Origin: Asparagopsis taxiformis
Lineage: Eukaryota; Rhodophyta; Florideophyceae; Bonnemaisoniales; Bonnemaisoniaceae
Reading direction: 5' to 3'
Assembly: GCA_030407315.1 (NCBI GenBank)
Contig: JALQPE010000276.1
Span: 1 to 64,000 of the forward strand
Length of the DNA stretch: 64,000 nt
Below are positions 19,743 to 28,588 of this stretch, one piece after another; the stretch's first letter is position 1, and each line of letters opens with the position of its first letter. Under the pieces are notes generated by a model. That model was given only the letters and a program-made list of their open reading frames with translations, was not told the DNA's origin and did not search any database. The position numbers were made by a program, and so were the translations under genes.

Positions 19743-20498
19743 TCAATCACCACTCATAGTTCGCTGCAATGTAGTTTCCGCAAAACCTGATGCTGCACAT
19801 AAAACATAGAACCCACAGCTGTATGTGTCCTTCTGCAGCGTGAAAGACAGCTCATCCAGAATGTAGTTCTGCGCTTGAACAGTCCATTTGATATTCCGAC
19901 ATGTTTCTGTGAAGAACTTTGCGACAAAGTTGAGCAGGTTGTCGGGACAATTCCACCGCAGACTGTTTCCCCAAAATATATTTCCGTGTGCCTCATTTTC
20001 TGGGTCCGCGACGCCGAAAATAGCACCCCAATGTGACTTTCTAATGTTCACGGGGATTAGAAACGATGGTGCACCATTTCTGTTTCTCCATGCTTGCGAT
20101 ATACAATTTCTGATGTTTTCTGTCATGCATTCTTCCTCAACCTGGTCCCTCCCAAATTTTTTTGCACCAGCCATGAAAAATTGTGCTGAGTTGCAGCCGA
20201 ATATGATAACATTATCCCTCATTGTGAGTTCTGAAAGTCCAGCTAATAGTAAATGGTCGTCGAGCATTGCGCCTGGCTTTGAATGCACGAACCAAGGGCT
20301 GGAATCATCACTAGGACTGAAAGATTGAACCAGCTCTCGCAGGTGAATTCTTAGAGTTTCCAACTCTACTGAACTGAGCAACATTCCAATCTTCCCTAGC
20401 GATTTCAAAAAAGCCTCAACAAGCGAATAAATTTTTTCTGCAGACGTATTAGAGCTGTCGCAAGGAGTCCCCTGATCAGTTGATTGCTTTATTTCCAT
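19743..20498 (-). pseudogene. Truncated Ulp1 copy in the right arm
   Basis: The first ~239 codons repeat the N-terminus of the 14679 gene (same start MEIKQSTDQG, one Ala-to-Ser change near residue 105). The copy then leaves the arm and ends in 12 unrelated residues. It keeps His, Asn (for Asp), Gln and Cys of the protease core but lacks everything after. It is a by-product of the inverted duplication, although it could still be transcribed toward the element's left end. Confidence 0.9.
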
Positions 20499-22094
20499 TC
20501 TTGGGTGTATTTGGAAGCTAAAAGTGTGGAAGGAACGGGTTAGAAAATTGCAATAGTCACGTAATCAGCCTCACTCCTAAACGATTCGAGAACGCGCTTG
20601 ACTGTACCTTTGGTGTAAAATATAACTATTGGAACTGGCTACGGGTCCGTAGCTCGAGCTAATTTGGCAGCGTTCAAACGATTACACCTGCGATAGAAAC
20701 GCTGTCAGAAATGTTGACGTCTGGATGAAAAACTGTAGCGAACGATTCGTTCTTGGTAGATTCGTTCTTGTTATACAAAAACGCGGAAAGGAAAACCAGA
20801 TTTGTTTGTGTTGCTAATATTTTCGCTGCGATCTCCAGTCTATGTCCGGATCGAAAGAAACAAATTACACAGAATTCATCCTTTCTGGGAGTGAATGAAA
20901 CGCAATAGCACAGACGACGTGGTCAGAGAAGCAAGGAAAGCGTACGAGCGAGCGCGGTGGTAAAGATTCTCGGCGATGTTGACGATGTGGCAGATGGCAG
21001 TGGTCTTCATGGCCGGATGTGGCACGGGAGCATGTGGCGGTACATGAATTGGTCTCGACAGGAGTGGACCGCTGTGGGGCGGTCCCAATTTTGGTACCGC
21101 CCGCTGCCTGATGATCTGGATATTTGAAATTGCGCACCTTTCAATTTTCGCAGCGAGGAAAAATGGAAATTGGTTTCTGGCTTTTTGGGAAACACAAGAG
21201 TTGATTTTCGGAAAGTGAAAATTTTGCGTCACGCCCCGAGCGGTACATCAGTCACGCCAATCGGCGCCCGGCAAAACCCTCCCAGATGGGCTGTTTTGAA
21301 GGGTATCGCTTTCGGCAGTTTTTTCAGCATTTGCGATGCCAGATTGTTCTCAGCCAATTGAACAGCCGAATTTCGGGCCAAATTATCATATTTTTCTGAC
21401 GAGTTTATGTGATTGGTGCGTTATCGGGCCATAGGCCATGCCGGGCCATGCGCTGGACGAGCTTCTGTGATTGGTCCAAAGAGCCGAACAAGCATTTCCG
21501 ATTGGTCCAATTTCTACCCTCCCTACCAGCGGTAGATTCAATACTCTCCGGGTTTCACATATCTGACATGCAACATGAGCTTTCATAAGGAGATGGATCA
21601 CACGTGTAAACTATAACACGTGTCGTATTGGAACTGTGTTCCATTATCAAATTTATCACAACCGCACCTCCCAGACCATAAAGAATGTTGTGCCTGCGCA
21701 GACACTAGAGTTGGCATGTCGCCTGGTTATATCGATATCCCAACACGAGAGACACAATCTTTTAACTTAGAATTGCTGGGAAGTGTGAGAGCGTTATTGA
21801 GCGGTGCAATGAGAACGAACAAATGTGTGTTTAGATAGGAGCGGAGAGCAAGAACAAGAGCGTGCAGAGCTTGTCTATCTACTGTATTTCTATCGTAAGT
21901 AGCTACTAGAGCAGTATTTATAGCTGTAGCTGTGCCACCAAACATCGATGTAATTATTACAGCTTGCAACCAAACGGGAGAGCATTCTCCTGGAGAGTAT
22001 ACAAAGTGTGATTAATATTGAGTCAGAGCTATACGTAGTTTCGTGTCGATCTGTTGGTACATGAGTCACAATATTTCATACACAATATTTCATA
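19776..22094. repeat. Right inverted arm (~2.3 kb)
   Basis: Reverse complement of 13083-15401 with only a handful of differences noticed (for example A-to-S in the Ulp1 fragment and two near the inner edge). The outer edge ends at TTTCATA, then TTAACAGC. Confidence 0.95.
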
Positions 22095-22394
22095 TTAACA
22101 GCAAGAAGTTGAGGCTCTTCAAGAATTAAGATTTTTAATCCCCTTCAACACTCGTTCAGCTCCTTGTTTGCATCAGCATATCTGCAGCAGATATCGCTCC
22201 AGAAGTTTATTTCCATTGGTCTCCGAGTCTCCAAAAGTGATTTCAAGTTGATGAAGATTTTGGTCTCCCTTCCTCAACATCGACCTACCGGTGGATCTAA
22301 CCCATGTAGCGAACCATATGTATCCAAACACCAACCAGTTTCTTGCTCAACACATTACCACGAACTGGTGCTGTTATTCGACACAGTAAACAAA

Positions 22395-22401
22395 TATAAA
22401 A
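22395..22401 (+). promoter_or_regulatory. TATA box of the LPMO gene
   Basis: TATAAAA lies 70 bp upstream of the ATG at 22471, just outside the right MULE arm. Confidence 0.5.
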
Positions 22402-22470
22402 CAAGAGAAATTACTGACAAAGAGGTCCATTGCCACCAAATATTCCTTCACCATCCATCTCGAAAAAATC

Positions 22471-23340
22471 ATGCTTATAACATCGTACGTTTCATTGACA
22501 GTACTCTTTTACTTGTTTACTAGAGTATCAAGTCATGGATTAATTTCAGACCCGCCACAACGCGGTGTTCTTGCAGGTCATATATGGTCTGACATTGTAA
22601 TAGATCCAGATGCACCAACAGACTATCGACCACACTTCCCAGCTGGTAGACGCGGTGGTCCCCCGGGTTCCGATACCTTTTCCCAGCTTGTAGGGGCAAA
22701 TTTTAATTGGACTCCTTTCGAACCTACAGCTAGATCGTTTTTCTGGCGAGTCGGAGTGTGTGGAGATGAAAAGGGAAAGCCGCAGGACCACATGCGCGGA
22801 GGAAAGTACTATCACAACGCGAAGATTGTCAGGAGTTATAAGAAGAACGGTGTTATTAAGATGCACGTAACATTAGTGGCGAATCATTTTGGATTTATGG
22901 TGTTCCACATATGCAACGTCGCGAAATGCGGAGGGGAAATATCAGAGGGTTGTTTCAAAAACGGGCATTGTTCACTATTGAAGCGGACGGGAGCTGCAAC
23001 TTGTGAGAAACCTACTGAGAAAAGGTGTGGACCTATAGATAAAAACTATCCTGAAAGGTGGTATCCGCCTTGTACAAAGGGTAGAAGAGGAGTCGAACAA
23101 TATGATCAGACAGTGGTACAATATGCCTTGCCGAAAAATTTGACATGTAAACATTGCGTTCTGCATTGGTATTGGGCTAGTAATCAAGAGTGTAATACGG
23201 TTGGTCTTCTGAGCTATCAAGACCGGGTTGCTAAAAGGTTTTTACCCCGGGAATGTAGAAGAAGAAGTCAGCCGAATTGTGGCGGGAGAAAAAATCCTCA
23301 AGAGTTTTATAGTTGTTCTGATATTCGTATTGATCCTTGA
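22471..23340 (+). CDS. AA15-like lytic polysaccharide monooxygenase, secreted
   Basis: 289 aa with a signal peptide (about residues 1-21, hydrophobic core VSLTVLFYLF) ending in RVSS just before His22. The mature protein would begin HGLISDPPQRG, as LPMOs require: the N-terminal His is half of the copper histidine brace. The second brace His is His139 in VANHFGFMVFHIC. Other AA15 hallmarks follow in order: a CGD near 97, GGKYYHNAKI near 110, LPKNLTCKHCVLHWYWASNQEC near 220-241, and EFYSCSDI near 278-285 with the axial Phe/Tyr. AA15 enzymes oxidatively cleave chitin or cellulose outside the cell. Length fits a single catalytic domain with no binding module. The gene begins 376 bp beyond the MULE and precedes the cysteine-rich cluster. 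I am confident of the LPMO fold and fairly confident of AA15. Confidence 0.85.
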   Translation: MLITSYVSLTVLFYLFTRVSSHGLISDPPQRGVLAGHIWSDIVIDPDAPTDYRPHFPAGRRGGPPGSDTFSQLVGANFNWTPFEPTARSFFWRVGVCGDEKGKPQDHMRGGKYYHNAKIVRSYKKNGVIKMHVTLVANHFGFMVFHICNVAKCGGEISEGCFKNGHCSLLKRTGAATCEKPTEKRCGPIDKNYPERWYPPCTKGRRGVEQYDQTVVQYALPKNLTCKHCVLHWYWASNQECNTVGLLSYQDRVAKRFLPRECRRRSQPNCGGRKNPQEFYSCSDIRIDP

Positions 23341-24631
23341 ATAGTGGGTGTATATTGTTTGTTTATGCTCCCCTTCGCTAGAAGTGGACAATTTATTGTT
23401 GCTGGTGGGCACAAGCACGTACTGTTCGTTTGAATCTATTCAATTTCCTTTAGTATCCGACTAGCTGTCAGAACTGGAAGAACTCATTTTCAATGGGTAT
23501 GAGAAGTTGTGCTATGAGGCCCTTTCTTCCATAGTTGTTGAAAATATAGCTGCAGATCTTTCGTGAATCTTTCAAAACGCCCATAAATAAGTATATGTAT
23601 GATGCATATGCTGTGTTAAAGGAAGTAATGGTATCTCGCCTTCATTGAGGATCGAGTGTTAGAGAGACGAAAAAGTCCGTCTACCTCAAGAGACCGATCG
23701 CCAGCAATGTGATAGATTGTTCTGCTGCATCATGAGCATCCTGACACTGTCAAGATTCCTTTCGCCAGATTTATACTCAAATTTCTCTTCCGTTCATCCA
23801 GAAATAACAAACCTGACTGTCAGCCATCAGCATCTGCACTCACACCTGGGATGCGGCAAGAGCTAGGTCAGGCATGCACACCATAATGCCGCGTGTTCAA
23901 ACCTAATGCTCCTATTGTCCACGATGCAATTCAGGATATGCACTGTTTACTGAACATCTCCTTCTCCAAATAGTATTTATAGTTGCCTCTCATCTCTCGT
24001 CTATCACGCGTGGATCGCGTAAATGTCTAACAGCATGTTCTCGATTGTACTTTCCGATATCTCAAGTCGCCCGCTTCATTCATGACCACTTTTGCTTACA
24101 TTGGTAAAACTATTCTACTGTTCTCCTGTCACTCTGATTCTAGCGCATGTCCCCTTGTAGTTTCATTGCCACTCAATTTCAATGTATTTCTCATGCCCTG
24201 TGTAATTCGTTCCCTTCCATGAGATGTACCCAACTTTGGTGCATCCAAGTTATACGCCATATATGTATAGCCGCTGTGACATCATACTGTCCTACCATGG
24301 ATTACAGTTTGTCTTTCCTCAACTCGACCAAATCCACCTCAGTTCTATGCCCTGCCCTCCTTCTCTCCTATCTCAGCCCCTATTCCGCTCCATTATAATC
24401 TCTGAATCTAGACAGATCCCTATCCTTTAACGCGGCTCTACAATTCAACTGCCCTGCCATGATCGCAATCTGCAAGTCGCATGCAAAAAACTTACATCTC
24501 CCATTCATACACAATTCATTCTAAGATCTGCCGCACACACCCAATCAGTTGGTGATTGAATGGTGGTGATCATTTGACAACTTTCTTTCCACGCACTCAC
24601 AGTGATCAACTGATCTCCCTCCTCCAACCAC
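23341..24631. other. Intergenic, nothing recognised
   Basis: AT-rich DNA between the LPMO and the first cysteine-rich gene. Short frames near 24150-24430 have no domain, signal peptide or promoter context, and I do not call them. Confidence 0.5.
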
Positions 24632-24639
24632 TATTTAAA
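24632..24639 (+). promoter_or_regulatory. TATA-like box
   Basis: TATTTAAA lies 93 bp upstream of the ATG at 24732, at a spacing similar to those of the LPMO and 37339 genes. Confidence 0.45.
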
Positions 24640-24731
24640 CTCTTCCGACTCCACCTTCGAACATCAACTCGCCACTCATCCCCACTCCCCCGTCTCAACA
24701 TACACATCTTCTCCTTATTGTACTTCTCATC

Positions 24732-26147
24732 ATGTTCTCCATTCGCACTGCGAGTATCCTGCTCGCACTCGCCCTCACTACTCTTGCACATGCTACAGGC
24801 ACCATCCAACGTCTCGGCTCCTGTACAGCTCCAGGCTCCGTCTGTGCCGATGGTCTCGCATGTGTCGGCCCTGCAGGAAGAGAGCTCTGCAATGTGCTCA
24901 TGGGTGTTGACGGAAGCTGTGGCCAGGACCCCTACTGGGTTTGCCAGGCCGGCCTCACCTGTGACAACGGCAAGTGCCGAGTCGCTCCCATTGCCCGCGG
25001 TGGCTCTTGCAATAATCCCAATGACGTCTGTGACACTGGTCTCGCCTGTGTCGGCCCCGATGGTGATATGCGCTGCAACACACCGATGCCACTCGGCGGA
25101 CGCTGTGGCCAGGACCCATATTGGGTATGTGTGGACGGTCTCAACTGCGTAGACGGCACTTGCCGTAACCCACCTGTGGGACGTGGGGGCTCGTGCAACA
25201 ACCCCAACGACGTCTGTGACACTGGTCTCGCCTGTGTCGGCCCCGATGGTGACATGCGCTGTAACACACCGATGCCACTCGGCGGACGCTGTGGCCAGGA
25301 CCCATCCTGGGTGTGTGTGGACGGCCTTGACTGTGTCAGCGGTATTTGCCGTATGCCCGCAATCGCTGAAGGTGGCAGCTGTCTTGCCGAGGGATCTGTG
25401 TGCGCCGAGGGATTGGTTTGCGCTGGAACACGTCGCGGACAGAGGAGGTGCGTCAGACCGATTGCGCTCGGAGAGTCTTGCCGCCGCACCAGACGTTCTA
25501 TTGTTGTGTGTGAGGAAGGTCTGGATTGCATTGACAATGTGTGCTCGAGGGTTGTGAGAGAGCGCGAGTCGTGCCTCGAGACAGGAACTATCTGTGCTGA
25601 CAACCTTGTATGCGCCGGAAGCGGAACAAGAATGATGTGCGTGCGACCGATGGGTCTCGGTGATCGATGCGGACAGGACCCGTACTGGGTATGCGAGGAG
25701 AACGCAGAGTGTGTGAACAATGTGTGCACGAGACCGTTAATTGGCGAGGGCGGCCGATGCGGGGCCGAAGGAGCCGAGTGTGCGAGCGGTCTAGTGTGTG
25801 CTGGTCTGCGCATCCGGAGGAGAGCAAGGTGTGTGAAGCCGATTCAGGAGAATGGACGATGCTCAGTGCGTGGGCTGTTCTCAGTGTGCGAGGAAGGTCT
25901 GGAGTGCATTGTCGGTAGATGCAGAAGGGGTCGTGAGATTGGCCAGGGAGGTTCGTGTTTGGCGGCTGGATCACGATGTGCGAGTGGGCTTGTGTGCGCA
26001 GGAACGACGAGTGACAAGCGATGCGTCGAGCCCATGGGAGAGGGAGAGCGATGTGGAGTGGAGCCGTTCTGGGTGTGTGGAGAGGGGCTTGAGTGCTCGA
26101 ATGGATATTGTGCAGGAGAGGATGAGGAGGAAGAGGATGATGATTAG
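24732..26147 (+). CDS. Secreted modular cysteine-rich protein, 7 repeat pairs
   Basis: 471 aa: signal peptide (about 1-21, ILLALALTTLAHA), then seven ~62-aa repeats and an acidic tail (EDEEEEDDD). Each repeat has eight cysteines in two modules: A, C-x6-C-x5-C-x8-C, and B, C-x7-C-x5-C-x4-C, with GL-x-C in each and GQDPYWVC typical of B; about 56 Cys in all. Even, invariant cysteines imply intramodular disulfides. The spacing recalls Dickkopf-N or EB-type modules, but I know no named family. Repeats 2 and 3 (about 25001-25365) are nearly identical at the DNA level, showing recent duplication. It is the first of a cluster of paralogs and lies 1.4 kb from a secreted LPMO. An extracellular-matrix, wall-binding or defence role is possible, but no ligand or enzyme motif is seen. 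Confidence 0.85.
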   Translation: MFSIRTASILLALALTTLAHATGTIQRLGSCTAPGSVCADGLACVGPAGRELCNVLMGVDGSCGQDPYWVCQAGLTCDNGKCRVAPIARGGSCNNPNDVCDTGLACVGPDGDMRCNTPMPLGGRCGQDPYWVCVDGLNCVDGTCRNPPVGRGGSCNNPNDVCDTGLACVGPDGDMRCNTPMPLGGRCGQDPSWVCVDGLDCVSGICRMPAIAEGGSCLAEGSVCAEGLVCAGTRRGQRRCVRPIALGESCRRTRRSIVVCEEGLDCIDNVCSRVVRERESCLETGTICADNLVCAGSGTRMMCVRPMGLGDRCGQDPYWVCEENAECVNNVCTRPLIGEGGRCGAEGAECASGLVCAGLRIRRRARCVKPIQENGRCSVRGLFSVCEEGLECIVGRCRRGREIGQGGSCLAAGSRCASGLVCAGTTSDKRCVEPMGEGERCGVEPFWVCGEGLECSNGYCAGEDEEEEDDD

Positions 26148-26902
26148 GATGACTAGATTGAAATAGGAGAGAACTAGTTGTAAGAGAGAGTGAGTGAGCT
26201 GACTCCGAAGTAATTCGTTGCAGAGCTGCAATCGATAGACTAATTGTTTCACTGATCATTGAATGAAAGAAAATTGTTGCTCAAATGATGTCTTGCAGGA
26301 TGGGAGGTGTGTCAGAATATGGGGTGAGGGTCGGGTGAAATCCAGTGAGCATTTTGTTTTCCTCTCTACTTGTCCATGTGAGGAAAAGAAAAGAAGCGAT
26401 AAAATTGTTATTACGGTGACCTTAGAGTCTGTGGAGAGAGATATCGGTATGAAGGATAGTGAACTGAGGACCAGTTGCTATCGCCAGCCTCTGAACAAGA
26501 TGGGTTCGAGCGAGATCGATTGCCGTCAGTGAGTTGTGGACTGTACAAGGTCTGTTATTGCAAGGGAAATGGAGGTAGTAGTTTGTCGGGCAGGGGAGAA
26601 TATTACTGTGGGTGTCCCCAGCAGGGGTAGGACAGGTTATGAATGATAGGAGGTACAGTCGGGACTGAAGCACTCATTATTATGGAAGGAGGAATTCATG
26701 TCTAATGTGGAAATCGATAATCTGTAATTTGGAAGGCAAGTTTATGCGTATGATCACTCGACAATGAACTCGTCTAGGATTTCCAATCATCCAAGATGCT
26801 GAGGAGCCCATTCACCACCACAAAACCCATCATTCCGTCTACCATACCTAACCTAACCTAGCATCCAACGCCAACCCAAAGCGGCCCGTCACTGAGTGCG
26901 TC
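26148..26902. other. Intergenic between convergent paralogs
   Basis: Shared 3' flank of the 24732 and 26903 genes. A short CCTAACCTAACCTA tract lies near 26850. No gene is seen. Confidence 0.5.
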
Positions 26903-28129
26903 CTACTTGCTCTTACAAATGCCGTGCACGCATTTGGCCCCCTTCACACAGACCCAAAACGGGTCTTGACCGCAACGACGCCCGATGGCCATGGGAAGGA
27001 CGCAAATTTTCTTCGTCGCAGTCCCGGCGCATACCAGATTACTCGCACAAATGTTACCGGCTTCTCTGCAGGAAGCATTCCTACCCACAATCTTCGAGCA
27101 GCGATTACGGATACAACGCAGGCCTCTTTCACAACCGCTGCCACGCGTCTGACCGAAGCATCGTTGGCCAAGCGCGAGACGATTGATACAAACCCTCGAG
27201 CGACGTTCACGCAGCGCGCACACGAGGCCTTGCGCACAAACGACGTCTCTCGGGGCGCAATTTGCGCCCTTGGGCACGCGTCGTCGTCGACATCTACCGT
27301 TTGCACAGCGCAATCTCCCGCGACAGACGGCGAAAATAGCGGGGCCACAGCGGGCGTTGAGCGGGACCTGTAGCATGCATCTACGATTCGTGGCGGGACC
27401 CACACAGCGCAGATGCTTTACACACGTAGCACCCGGGGCTGCACACGAGCCGCCGCGGGGAACGGGCGGGACTCGACAGCGTCCACCGATGCAACGAAGC
27501 GGGTTTCGACAGACCATGAATGGATTACGTCCGCAACGGCCGTTTCGCCGGATGGGACGCACGCATCGTCGGCGGTTTCTCGGGCCGGCGCATTGGAGAT
27601 CGGACGCGCAGGGGTATGCAGGTGCGTCGCATGTATCGCCGCGCTGCACGGCGATGCGACGACATCTGGAGCGGACGCATTCGAGATCGTCTTCACAGAC
27701 GGCAAAGGGGTTGTCACCGCAGCGCGCGTTGAGACGACGCAGTTTCTGACAGCGCTCGCGATTGGGACGCCCTGTGCAGACGAGATTGGGCGCGCATATG
27801 TCGTTTGGCGACGCGCATGAACGTCCCTGTGTGATGTATACAAAGCGACATCGGCCGCGTTGGCATTCTAGACCGGCTCGACATACCCAGTACGGGTCCT
27901 GGCCGCAGCGGCCGTTCTCGCCCATCGGCTTGTTGCAGCGCTTGCGGTGCGCAGGCCCCACGCAGACGAGGTGCGGCGCGCAGACGGATCGCGGAGCGGT
28001 GCAGTCGCCCCAGCGCGGGATTGTTACGGCGCGGATTGGCGCGGAGTCGGTCGCGGTGGGGGTTGCGGCGAGCGTGGATGCGGTTAGAAGGAGGGCGAGT
28101 AGGATACTCGCGTGGATGGGTTGTGACAT
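26903..28129 (-). CDS. Secreted modular cysteine-rich protein, Arg-rich, 6 pairs
   Basis: 408 aa from the ATG at 28129: signal peptide (ASILLALLLTASTLA), then six A+B pairs of four-cysteine modules with the same spacing as the 24732 product, about 48 Cys. The first pair keeps GQDPYWVC and the last GQDPFWVC. Inter-cysteine loops are full of arginine (RRNGRCGRN, RNRRRC, RRRRVPKG), so the protein is strongly basic, unlike the 24732 paralog. The DNA is GC-rich compared with the 37339 paralog. It converges with the 24732 gene and is followed upstream by two more minus-strand paralogs. A TATA box lies about 75 bp upstream. No transmembrane segment or GPI-type tail is visible, so it is probably freely secreted or ionically bound to the matrix. 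Confidence 0.82.
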   Translation of the reverse strand: MSQPIHASILLALLLTASTLAATPTATDSAPIRAVTIPRWGDCTAPRSVCAPHLVCVGPAHRKRCNKPMGENGRCGQDPYWVCRAGLECQRGRCRFVYITQGRSCASPNDICAPNLVCTGRPNRERCQKLRRLNARCGDNPFAVCEDDLECVRSRCRRIAVQRGDTCDAPAYPCASDLQCAGPRNRRRCVRPIRRNGRCGRNPFMVCRNPLRCIGGRCRVPPVPRGGSCAAPGATCVKHLRCVGPATNRRCMLQVPLNARCGPAIFAVCRGRLRCANGRCRRRRVPKGANCAPRDVVCAQGLVCALRERRSRVCINRLALGQRCFGQTRGSGCERGLRCIRNRCSKIVGRNASCREAGNICASNLVCAGTATKKICVLPMAIGRRCGQDPFWVCVKGAKCVHGICKSK

Positions 28130-28199
28130 GGCTGGGTGGCGTGCTTTGTGAGTGGATGGTCGTGCGGGATCGGCGCGCTTGGTTGGGGAGGTGATGCGG

Positions 28200-28205
28200 T
28201 TTATA
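28200..28205 (-). promoter_or_regulatory. TATA box of the 26903-28129 gene
   Basis: TATAAA on the minus strand about 75 bp upstream of the ATG at 28129. Confidence 0.5.
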
Positions 28206-28588
28206 AAGGCGCTTGGTCGCCATTTTAATCAGGGCTGGGCGGTGATGCTTGTAGTTGTCAGCTGCACGTGGTTTGTGGTGGTGCGTGCTAGGCTGGTTCA
28301 AGCTCGACGCAACCGCAGATCACGCTTGGTTGGATCGAATTGGGCGGCATGGTTTGTCGAGTGTCGGTGACCGGGTGCGATCGGAAGGTGGAATTTATTG
28401 CTCTTCAAGCTTGTCGATTGACAGCCACCCCCAACAAGCTGACGGAGATTGTGGCGAGATAGAACTACGACAGACAGTTACGTCATACAATTGAACATGC
28501 AATTTATCAAACCTCAAAGTAATTACCTCTACAAACCAAATTTGCAAAATCCCCAGAAACCAGCGACCACTCCGACCCGATCCAGTCG

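Larger units (their letters stand above)
13083..22094 (+). mobile_element. Mutator-like element with very long inverted arms
   Basis: A 9.0-kb unit is bounded by inverted arms of about 2,319 bp each, with a 4.37-kb centre. It encodes a Ulp1-like protease with a C-terminal Cys/His region and a MULE transposase with SWIM finger. Ulp1-carrying MULEs are known in plants. No 9-bp target duplication is visible (GTGAGGGAG on the left, TTAACAGCA on the right). The left terminus coincides with the expected start of a copia LTR, so the outermost part may be retrotransposon LTR captured by an inverted duplication. The arms are near-identical, so formation or conversion was recent, although the transposase is broken. 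Confidence 0.75.

Noticed and set aside
24932..25813. 293-codon minus-strand frame with repeats
   Set aside because: Shadow of the 24732 gene; periodicity matches its 186-bp repeat.
26838..26862. Telomere-like CCTAACCTAACCTA tract
   Set aside because: Only two to three units in intergenic DNA, with genes continuing on both sides.
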